DNA of 6,758 nt, taken from positions 1 to 6,758 of the forward strand of contig SMVY01000023.1 in assembly GCA_004357415.1 (NCBI GenBank), written 5' to 3'. The notes under the pieces are model-generated. The model had not been told where the DNA came from. It saw only the letters and a program-made list of their open reading frames with translations, and searched no databases. Of this stretch, positions 1 through 5,746 are shown one piece after another. The DNA comes from Gemmatimonadota bacterium (GTDB lineage: Bacteria; Gemmatimonadota; Gemmatimonadetes; Gemmatimonadales; GWC2-71-9). Position 1 is the stretch's first letter, and each line of letters opens with the position of its first letter. The position numbers were made by a program, and so were the translations under genes.

Positions 1-831
1 GACGTGCCGGCGCCCGACGTCAACACCAACGAACGGGTGATGGCCTGGATCATGGATACCTACTCCATGCACAAACGCCACACCGTTACCGCCGTGGTCA
101 CCGGCAAGCCCATCGAAATGGGCGGATCACTCGGCCGGCGCGAGGCGACCGGCCGGGGCTGCATGATCATGGCACGCGAGGCGATGCGCGTCCGGGGCAT
201 CCCGGTCGAGGGAGCCCGGGTGGCCATCCAGGGGTTTGGCAACGTCGGGTCCGTCACCGCCACACTGTTGGCCGAACTCGGATGCCGGATCGTGGCCATC
301 AGCGACAAGTCCACTGCCCTGTACAACCCCGATGGCATCGACGTCGCGGATGCGGTCAACTGGGTCCAGAACCATCGGTATCTCAGCGGCTATCCCGCCG
401 CCGAGGTGATCCCCGGCCCCGACCTCATGACCATCGACTGCGACGTCCTCATCCCGGCGGCGCTCGAACACGTCATCACCAAACGCAACGCGGCCGACAT
501 CCGTGCCCGGATCATCATCGAAGGGGCCAACGGCCCGACCACACCCGCTGCCGACAAGATCCTCGACGATGCCGGCGTTTTCGTGGTTCCCGACATTCTG
601 GCCAACGCCGGCGGCGTCACGGTAAGTTATTTCGAGTGGGTCCAAGACCGGGGCGGCTACTTCTGGGATCTAGAAACGGTCAATAGCCGACTCGAGAAAA
701 TCATGGTGAACTCGTTCCGCGAAGTGACCACCATGGCTGAGCAACACAGCGTCAACCTGCGGATTGCCTCCTACATGCTCGCCATCGAGCGGGTTGCCAC
801 CGTCCACCGGTTGCGCGGTCTCTATGCCTGA
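1..831 (+). CDS. gdhA: Glutamate dehydrogenase (Glu/Leu/Phe/Val dehydrogenase family), C-terminal part
   Basis: Catalyses reversible oxidative deamination of glutamate to 2-oxoglutarate and ammonia in the cytoplasm, using NAD(P). The frame is open from base 1, so the start lies outside the window. The 276 residues present match the last two thirds of a family usually about 415-430 aa long. Fragment residues 1-10 (DVPAPDVNTN) are the conserved catalytic-domain segment. A Rossmann dinucleotide-binding domain follows, with the glycine fingerprint GFGNVG at residues 78-83 and an acidic residue (D102) near the end of the second strand, which favours NAD over NADP. That cofactor call is inference. 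The segment ILANAGGVTVSYFEW (about 199-213) and the ending IERVA...RLRGLYA are typical of glutamate dehydrogenases rather than leucine dehydrogenases. The catalytic lysines lie in the missing N-terminal part. The stop TGA (829-831) shares its A with the ATG of rlmH. Confidence 0.93.
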   Translation, partial: DVPAPDVNTNERVMAWIMDTYSMHKRHTVTAVVTGKPIEMGGSLGRREATGRGCMIMAREAMRVRGIPVEGARVAIQGFGNVGSVTATLLAELGCRIVAISDKSTALYNPDGIDVADAVNWVQNHRYLSGYPAAEVIPGPDLMTIDCDVLIPAALEHVITKRNAADIRARIIIEGANGPTTPAADKILDDAGVFVVPDILANAGGVTVSYFEWVQDRGGYFWDLETVNSRLEKIMVNSFREVTTMAEQHSVNLRIASYMLAIERVATVHRLRGLYA

Positions 832-1295
832 TGCGACTCACCATCGTGGCGGTGGGGAAGCTGCGCCCGTATTACCGCGAGGCGTGTGACGACTACCGCC
901 GCCGCCTGCGACGCTTTGTCACCATCGACGAAGTGGAGATCCGCGAGGCGGCCCGGCTCCCCAAGGCACAACAGCGAAGCCGGGAGGCTGACCGCCTCGA
1001 AGAGCGACTCCCGGCACACGCCACGGTCATCGCCCTCGCGCGCGAGGGATCAATGTGGACCAGCGATTCCTTTGCCGCCCAGCTCGATACCTGGCTGGGC
1101 GACGGAAAGCCCCTCGCCTTCGTCATCGGCGGCTCGCACGGCCTGGGCGACACCGTGCTCCGCCGCGCCACGGACAGGTGGAGCCTGGGCCCGTTGACCC
1201 TCCCCCACGAACTCGCCCGCGTGGTAGCATACGAACAAATCTACCGGGGGTTCACCATCCTCAAAGGCATGCCGTACCACAAGGGGAGTGCCTAG
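831..1295 (+). CDS. rlmH: 23S rRNA (pseudouridine1915-N3)-methyltransferase RlmH
   Basis: SPOUT-class methyltransferase that uses S-adenosylmethionine to methylate pseudouridine 1915 in helix 69 of 23S rRNA, acting on assembled 70S ribosomes as a homodimer in the cytoplasm. The 154 aa match the family's usual 155-160. The N-terminus (MRLTIVAVGKLR) is typical. The trefoil-knot SAM site is visible as FVIGGSHGLG (97-106) and LPHELARVVAYEQIYRG (124-140), and the protein ends with the characteristic PYHKG (148-152). The ATG overlaps the preceding TGA by one base and has no clear Shine-Dalgarno sequence, so translation probably depends on reinitiation after the dehydrogenase gene. In many bacteria rlmH sits beside rsfS; here its neighbour is a metabolic enzyme. 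The stop TAG lies inside the first copy of the repeat described at 1294-1378. Confidence 0.96.
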   Translation: MRLTIVAVGKLRPYYREACDDYRRRLRRFVTIDEVEIREAARLPKAQQRSREADRLEERLPAHATVIALAREGSMWTSDSFAAQLDTWLGDGKPLAFVIGGSHGLGDTVLRRATDRWSLGPLTLPHELARVVAYEQIYRGFTILKGMPYHKGSA

Positions 1296-1378
1296 TGCGC
1301 AGGTCGCAGTGCGCAGGGGGAGCTGCCTTCACTCTAGGTTCACGCTCGGGTTCCCTAGCGTGCCTCTCCTGCGCACTG
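1294..1378. repeat. Intergenic cluster of a 10-base repeat forming an inverted-repeat hairpin
   Basis: The word AGTGCGCAGG occurs at 1294-1303, overlapping the rlmH stop, and again at 1308-1317. Its reverse complement is at 1368-1377. The second and third copies extend to an 11-base perfect inverted repeat (1307-1317 with 1368-1378) enclosing 50 bases. Inside that loop is a 22-base near-palindrome (1341-1362): arms CACGCT/AGCGTG, then GGG/CCC around a TT. The RNA could fold into a two-level hairpin. There is no T-tract after it, so it is not a classical intrinsic terminator, but it may end or protect the rlmH transcript or act as a protein-binding site. The rest of the 1296-1396 gap shows nothing else recognisable apart from a G-rich stretch before the next start. 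The repeats are seen directly; their function is unknown. Confidence 0.6.
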
Positions 1379-1396
1379 GGATCGGCGGGGTAGGGG

Positions 1397-2110
1397 GTGG
1401 CCGAGTGGTTCGCTGACTGGTTTGGTGAGGACTACCTCGCCCTCTACCCGCACCGGGATGAGGCCGACGCCGAGCGCGCCATAGCCTTGATCGAACGAAC
1501 CATTCCCTGGCGCCGGGGCCTCCGGGTCCTGGATATCGCTTCGGGACCCGGCCGACACGCGGCGGCTCTGGAAACGCGCGGGGTCAGTCCCATCGGGATC
1601 GACCTGTCGATGACCCTGCTGCGCCGGGCGCGGACCGTCACCACCTCGCCCTTGGTGCGGGCCGACATGCGCCTGCTGCCGATTCGACCGGCCACCATGG
1701 ACTTGACCCTCAACCTGTTCACCAGCTTCGGTTACTTTTCCACCGACGAGGAACACGCCGCCGTGCTGGCCGGCATGATCGACACCGTCCGCCCCGGCGG
1801 CTGGTTCGTTCTCGATTTTCTCCATGCGGACAGGGTGCGCAGCACCCTGGAGCCCGAGGGCGAGGCGATGATGAACGACACGCCGGTCAAGATTCGCCGT
1901 AGCTTGTCGCCGGACGAGCGATACGTCATCAAGGAAATCGATCCGGGAGACGGGCGCCTGTTCCGCGAACAGGTCAGACTGTTCACGCCCGACGAATTGC
2001 GGCACATGGTTGCGCCGACACTCGACGTGAAAGCGGTGTTCGGCGACTACCACGGCAATCCGCTCACCCCGGACAGCCCCAGGGTGTTCCTCGTGGGACA
2101 GCGCCGATGA
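1397..2110 (+). CDS. Class I SAM-dependent methyltransferase (coupled to bshC)
   Basis: A 237-aa cytoplasmic Rossmann-fold methyltransferase. Motif I, the SAM-binding glycine loop, is VLDIASGPGRHA at 44-55. The acidic residue closing strand 2 is D69 in IGID. RAD (88-90) is motif III-like, and DLTLNLFTSFGYF (102-114) is motif IV. VRPGGWFVLDFLH (131-143) is the usual post-motif loop and strand 5. The start is GTG; ATG does not occur early in frame, and the first residues (MAEWFADWFGEDY) fit the family N-terminus. A G-rich stretch at 1385-1396 could serve as ribosome binding site. The 3' end overlaps bshC by four bases (ATGA), so the two are almost certainly co-translated. The substrate cannot be read from the sequence. 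The context suggests a small molecule in thiol metabolism, perhaps bacillithiol itself; this is inference. A generic ubiquinone- or tRNA-type methyltransferase is not excluded. Confidence 0.88.
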   Translation: MAEWFADWFGEDYLALYPHRDEADAERAIALIERTIPWRRGLRVLDIASGPGRHAAALETRGVSPIGIDLSMTLLRRARTVTTSPLVRADMRLLPIRPATMDLTLNLFTSFGYFSTDEEHAAVLAGMIDTVRPGGWFVLDFLHADRVRSTLEPEGEAMMNDTPVKIRRSLSPDERYVIKEIDPGDGRLFREQVRLFTPDELRHMVAPTLDVKAVFGDYHGNPLTPDSPRVFLVGQRR

Positions 2111-3636
2111 CGTTTCGACTGCACCCAACACCACTCCACGGTGCCATACCGGACCTCCTCACCCGCGAGGGTGGTATGGCGTCCGATTTGATCGACGCAT
2201 GCATCCCGGCCGCCGGAACCGAAGATGCGATGGCCCGGCTCCGGGCGGACGACGTCCTGGTCGTCACCACCGGGCAACAGCCGGGCCTGTTCGCCAGCCC
2301 TCTGTACGCCGTGTACAAGGCGCTCTCGGCCGCGGCGTTGGCCGATCTCCTGGCCCGGCGCTGGCAGCGTCCGGTAGTGCCGCTTTTCTGGTTGGCCGGC
2401 GATGATCACGACTTCGCCGAGGCCAACCACGCCGCCTGGTTTGCTGCGGACGGCACACTCACCAGTTGGACCCTCAGGGAACGGCCACCCGACGCTCCGC
2501 TCACCCCGATGTATCGCGAACCGTTGGGGCCGGAGATCAGCGAGGGACTCGACATACTCGAGGCCTCTCTCCCGGCTTCCGAGTTCAGCGGGGAAACCAT
2601 GGCCTGGCTCCGGCGCCACTACCAGCCCGACGCCACGGTGGCACAGGGGTACGCCGGCGCCATGGCCGAACTGCTGGCCCCGTTCGGGATCGTGTGCTTC
2701 GACAGTACCCACCCGGCCGTCAAACGCCGGGCCATCCCTCTGATCATGAAGGCCGTGGGACTGGCCCAGGATCTCGACCGGGACCTCGCTCGCCGGGCGG
2801 CCGACCTGACAGCCGCCGGCGCCGACCCCAAGGTACCCGTGGGCGACGGTGCCACCCTGGTCATGATGGAGTCCGCCCAGGGGCGGGACCGCCTTGTGGT
2901 CGACGGCACCGAGGTCGCCACCCGGCGGGGCCACGAACGCTTCACCCTCGACGCCCTGCAGGCACTGGCGGCGGAGGCGCCGGAGCGCTTCTCTGCCAAC
3001 GTGCTCCTCCGGCCGGTGGTGGAGAGCGCTCTCCTGCCGACGGTCGGCTACGTGGCCGGCCCCGGGGAATTGCGCTATTTCCCGCTCGCCGATCCGCTGT
3101 ACCAACGCCTGAGGGTGCCGCAGCAACCGGCCATCCCGCGCTGGTCCGGCCTGGTAGTGGAGCGGCGGGTCGACCGGGTGCTCGACAAGTTCGGCGCATC
3201 ACTCCGCCAACTGACCGAAGCCAACCAGGCACTCGAGACGCGGGTGGTCAGGTCGCACATGCCCCCGAAAATCACCGATGCCGTGGCCTCGCTCCAACAG
3301 GCCATCGACGAGGGGTATGACGTGCTCCTCGATGAGGGGAGCCGCATCGACCCGACCATGGCCAAGCCGGTCGAAGGATCGCGCCGCCAGGCGTTGGCCG
3401 CCGTCGACCACATCGAAAAGCGCTTGCGGGGCCATCTCAAACAGCGGGAGGCCACCGAACTCAAGCAGATCGGCCATGCCCGCGAAGCGGTGCTCCCGGA
3501 AGGGAAGCCCCAGGAACGGGTGGTGACCGTCGCCACCTTCCGGGCTCGCTACGGTGACCGATTTCTGTCCTCGGTGGCCGCGGAGATCACAGCGTGGTAT
3601 GACGCAGCCCTTGAAGGTGAGCCGGTTCCTTCATAG
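2107..3636 (+). CDS. bshC: Bacillithiol biosynthesis cysteine-adding enzyme BshC
   Basis: Proposed to catalyse the last step of bacillithiol synthesis, adding cysteine to glucosaminyl-malate made by BshA and BshB, in the cytoplasm. The 509 aa compare with about 540 in Bacillus subtilis; the N-terminus is about 35 residues shorter. Family signatures are clear: TGQQPGLF (55-62) followed by PLYAVYK (65-71), then FWLAGDDHDFAEANH (94-108), matching the 'FWxAGEDHDxxExN' motif. Later come RFSANVLLRPVVE (294-306) and VAGPGELRYF (316-325). Residues from about 359 to 450 form the helical, coiled-coil-rich C-terminal part. The ATG overlaps the upstream methyltransferase stop (ATGA), and GGGA at 2095-2098 may act as a weak ribosome binding site. 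No bshA or bshB is present in the window. The last codons carry a predicted promoter for the next gene. Confidence 0.95.
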   Translation: MTFRLHPTPLHGAIPDLLTREGGMASDLIDACIPAAGTEDAMARLRADDVLVVTTGQQPGLFASPLYAVYKALSAAALADLLARRWQRPVVPLFWLAGDDHDFAEANHAAWFAADGTLTSWTLRERPPDAPLTPMYREPLGPEISEGLDILEASLPASEFSGETMAWLRRHYQPDATVAQGYAGAMAELLAPFGIVCFDSTHPAVKRRAIPLIMKAVGLAQDLDRDLARRAADLTAAGADPKVPVGDGATLVMMESAQGRDRLVVDGTEVATRRGHERFTLDALQALAAEAPERFSANVLLRPVVESALLPTVGYVAGPGELRYFPLADPLYQRLRVPQQPAIPRWSGLVVERRVDRVLDKFGASLRQLTEANQALETRVVRSHMPPKITDAVASLQQAIDEGYDVLLDEGSRIDPTMAKPVEGSRRQALAAVDHIEKRLRGHLKQREATELKQIGHAREAVLPEGKPQERVVTVATFRARYGDRFLSSVAAEITAWYDAALEGEPVPS

Positions 3637-3639
3637 ACT
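3611..3639 (+). promoter_or_regulatory. Predicted sigma-70-type promoter driving a leaderless transcript
   Basis: TTGAAG (3611-3616) resembles a -35 box (TTGA matches). TAGACT (3634-3639) fits the extended family -10 consensus TAnnnT, and the spacer is 17 bases. Six bases separate the -10 box from the A of the ATG at 3646, the spacing expected if transcription begins on the start codon itself. The downstream gene has no Shine-Dalgarno sequence, which agrees with leaderless translation. The -10 box overlaps the bshC stop codon. The elements are seen in the sequence; promoter activity is inferred. Confidence 0.55.
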
Positions 3640-3645
3640 CGACAC

Positions 3646-3927
3646 ATGTATCTCATCGGCCTGATCCTCCTCGTCGCCCTGCTCATCCCCATCATCGGGA
3701 TCGTCATTGACTCTCCCATCGGCCGGGCCATCGCCCGGCGAGTCGAGGGACCCGACCCGATACCCCCGGATATGCAGGATCTCGGCAAGAAGGTGGAACT
3801 CCTCGAATTGGAAGTTGACGACCTCAATCGGTCGGTCGATCAACTAAAAGAGGAGAACGCCTTCATCCAACGGCTGTTGGAAGATCCCTCGGCCAGACGG
3901 ACCCTCCCGCCACCCCCAAACACCTGA
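3646..3927 (+). CDS. Small single-span membrane protein with leucine-zipper-like coiled coil, unknown function
   Basis: I do not recognise a named family for this 93-aa protein. Residues 1-21 are strongly hydrophobic (MYLIGLILLVALLIPIIGIV) and form one membrane segment or uncleaved signal anchor. Basic residues (R27, R31, R32) follow, which suggests the C-terminal part stays in the cytoplasm by the positive-inside rule. After a proline-containing linker (36-41), residues 46-78 form a heptad pattern: V50, L53, V57, L60, V64, L67, N71, I74, L78. The Asn at an 'a' position resembles the buried Asn of parallel dimeric leucine zippers. The tail is proline-rich (88-91). The ATG has no ribosome binding site and lies exactly downstream of a predicted promoter. 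murJ follows within 32 bases or less, so a role in envelope assembly is possible. The layout also resembles small PspB- or FtsL/DivIC-like proteins, but no sequence signature supports that. Confidence 0.8.
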   Translation: MYLIGLILLVALLIPIIGIVIDSPIGRAIARRVEGPDPIPPDMQDLGKKVELLELEVDDLNRSVDQLKEENAFIQRLLEDPSARRTLPPPPNT

Positions 3928-3959
3928 CCTCCTCCGCGAGCCCCTCCCGTCCGGCGACG

Positions 3960-5486
3960 TTGGTCGCCGCCGGTATCCTGCTGAGCCGGCTGTTCGGCTT
4001 GGTACGACAGCGTGTCTTCGGCCACTACTTCGGAGTTTCCGCCTCGGCGGACGCCTTCATGGCCGCCGTCCGCATCCCCAACCTGCTGCAGAACCTGTTC
4101 GGCGAGGGCGTGCTGTCGGCCTCGTTCATCCCGGTGTACGCCAAACTCCTGGCCGAGGGCCGCGAGCGGGACGCCAAGCAAGTAGCCGGCGCCGTGGCCG
4201 GCCTACTCGGCTTGGTAGTGGGGGTTCTGGTGCTCGGCGGCTACCTGGCGACTCCCCTTCTGGTCGAGGTGATCGCTCCAGGCTTTACCGGTGAGCAACA
4301 GCTCCAGACCATCCGTCTGGTCCGTATTCTGTTCCCCGGCATGGGGCTGTTGGTGTTGTCGGCGTGGTGCCTGGGTATCCTCAACAGCCACGGGCGGTTT
4401 TTCCTGTCCTACGCCGCCCCGGTGGTGTGGAACGTGGCCATCATCACGGCGCTGCTCGCCTTCGGAGGGCGGACCGAATCGTACGACCTGGCCGCCATCA
4501 CCGCCTGGGGCGCGGTCATCGGCAGCGCCCTCCAGTTCCTGGTGCAACTCCCGGCCGTCTTGACCCTGGCCGGCCCCATCAGGGTCACAGCCAAATGGGC
4601 CACCGAACACGTTCGCACCGTCACCGGCAACTTCTTTCCCGTGTTCCTGGGCCGCGGCGTCATCCAGATCAGCGCCTACATCGACACCTTCCTGGGCAGC
4701 ATGCTTCCCGTCGGCGCCGTGGCCAGCCTCGGCTACGCCCAGACGTTGTACCTCCTCCCGGTGAGCCTGTTCGGGATGTCCGTCGCGGCGGCCGAACTCC
4801 CGGCCATGTCACGGCTGCGCGACGGGGACGAGGAGGCCATCGGCCAACTGGGCCGCCGCCTCAGTGACGGTCTCGCCAGGATAGCCTTCTTCGTGCTCCC
4901 CAGCGCCGTGGCGTTCATCGCCTTCGGCGACATCATCGCCGGGGCGGTGTACCAGTCGGGCCGCTTCACCGCCGACGTGGCCGTGTACGTATGGGCCATC
5001 CTGGGCGGGTCCGCCATCGGCCTGCTGTGGTCCACCCAGTCACGGCTCTACGCGTCGGCCTACTACGCGCTGCAGGACACGCGCACCCCCATGCGCTACG
5101 CCATGATCCGGGTGGCCGTCTCCATTTCCCTGGGGTGGGCGCTGGCCCTGCGGCTTCCGGGAGTGATCGGCCTGGAACCGCGCTGGGGCGTGGTGGGGAT
5201 CACCCTCGCGGCCAGCGCGGCGGCCGGGCTGGAGTGGTACCTACTCCGCCGCCGACTCCCGGAGGGGCTCCGTCATCGCCACGCGCCCGTCCGGCACACC
5301 GGCGCCATCCTTCTCGCCGCCGTATTCGCCGCGGCCCTCGGCACGGCCGTGCGCCAAGCCGTGGGGACTCTCCATCCCATCCCGCTCGCCGTTATCGTTC
5401 TGGGAGCGTACGGGATCGTCTACCTGGTGCTCACCTGGGTGTTCCGGGTGCCCCAGGCGCGGGCGCTCACCAAGCGACGAGACTAG
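3960..5486 (+). CDS. murJ: Lipid II flippase MurJ (MviN family)
   Basis: Integral inner-membrane flippase of the MOP superfamily that moves the lipid-linked peptidoglycan precursor lipid II to the outer face of the membrane. The 508 aa match the family, and many hydrophobic segments spread along the length fit about 14 membrane helices. N-terminal signatures are present: ILLSRLFGLVR (6-16), then DAFMAAVRIPNLL (31-43), LFGEGVLSASFIPVY (46-60) and APGF (106-109). Numbered from TTG 3960, R10 and R16 correspond to E. coli R18 and R24. By my alignment from memory, E. coli R52 is Q44 here and R270 is T262. The start is uncertain: TTG 3960 begins directly in the first helix, whereas the frame remains open upstream. 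CTG 3924 would add 12 polar residues and overlap the preceding stop as CTGA. Neither start has a Shine-Dalgarno sequence. murJ is probably co-transcribed with the small upstream gene. Confidence 0.95.
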   Translation: MVAAGILLSRLFGLVRQRVFGHYFGVSASADAFMAAVRIPNLLQNLFGEGVLSASFIPVYAKLLAEGRERDAKQVAGAVAGLLGLVVGVLVLGGYLATPLLVEVIAPGFTGEQQLQTIRLVRILFPGMGLLVLSAWCLGILNSHGRFFLSYAAPVVWNVAIITALLAFGGRTESYDLAAITAWGAVIGSALQFLVQLPAVLTLAGPIRVTAKWATEHVRTVTGNFFPVFLGRGVIQISAYIDTFLGSMLPVGAVASLGYAQTLYLLPVSLFGMSVAAAELPAMSRLRDGDEEAIGQLGRRLSDGLARIAFFVLPSAVAFIAFGDIIAGAVYQSGRFTADVAVYVWAILGGSAIGLLWSTQSRLYASAYYALQDTRTPMRYAMIRVAVSISLGWALALRLPGVIGLEPRWGVVGITLAASAAAGLEWYLLRRRLPEGLRHRHAPVRHTGAILLAAVFAAALGTAVRQAVGTLHPIPLAVIVLGAYGIVYLVLTWVFRVPQARALTKRRD

Positions 5487-5522
5487 GAGAGGAACCGACC
5501 GCCCCCGGTGGCCGACGGCGAT

Positions 5523-5729
5523 GCAATCGATGCTCTATGTTCGTGAATATCGGAATGAAGGCAGGAACATTCATTATTCAGTGTTCCCGTGGCATTCATT
5601 ATTCGCGGCGTTCGATCCGGCTGTCGGTGGTTATCCCCAATCTCATAACATCCGATGATGAATAATGACTGCCACCGAATAATGCGATATTCCTGGCAAT
5701 CGATGTTCGATATTCACCCCCCCGATTGC
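5523..5729. repeat. Large imperfect palindrome (MITE-like or structured element) between murJ and uvrC
   Basis: The gap from 5487 to 5746 has no convincing gene and is more AT-rich than its surroundings. Nested inverted pairs share a centre near 5626-5632. They are GCAATCG (5523-5529) with CGATTGC (5723-5729); GTGAATATCG (5543-5552) with its complement (5708-5717); CAGGAA (5562-5567) with TTCCTG (5690-5695); CATTATTC (5572-5579) with GAATAATG (5677-5684); and 5589-5604 with 5660-5675, which match at 15 of 16 positions. The central loop of about 55 bases is 5605-5659. Each arm holds two copies of the CATTATTC word. No open reading frame, target-site duplication or transposase was recognised. 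It may be a non-autonomous mobile repeat, a folded leader RNA for uvrC, or a multi-site protein-binding region. The symmetry is seen directly; its nature is inferred. Confidence 0.7.
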
Positions 5730-5746
5730 CAATGAACTGCAATTCC

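Noticed and set aside
1296..1396. Possible tRNA, because the inner hairpin with GGTTC-like text resembles a T-arm
   Set aside because: Neither strand folds into a cloverleaf with an acceptor stem, anticodon arm and conserved D-arm bases.
1355..2134. A 259-codon open frame on the - strand opposite the methyltransferase
   Set aside because: Shadow of the + strand methyltransferase gene, with low-complexity composition and no motif.
2047..3126. A 359-codon open frame on the - strand opposite bshC
   Set aside because: It lies opposite a clear BshC with family motifs. Its translation shows no recognisable domain and is Gly/Arg/His-rich, as expected from the complement of GC-rich codons.
5498..5509. 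Possible terminator hairpin ACCG-CCCC-CGGT just after murJ
   Set aside because: The stem is only four base pairs and no T-tract follows.
5631..5639. TTATCCCCA, one mismatch from the DnaA box consensus TTATCCACA, in the loop of the large palindrome
   Set aside because: A single imperfect 9-mer without further boxes or nearby replication genes. It is not enough to claim an origin or DnaA site.
4991..5665. A 224-codon + strand frame running from within murJ into the palindrome region
   Set aside because: It overlaps murJ in another frame for most of its length, has Arg/His/Pro-rich composition, and shows no motif. The part beyond 5486 is inside the repeat region.
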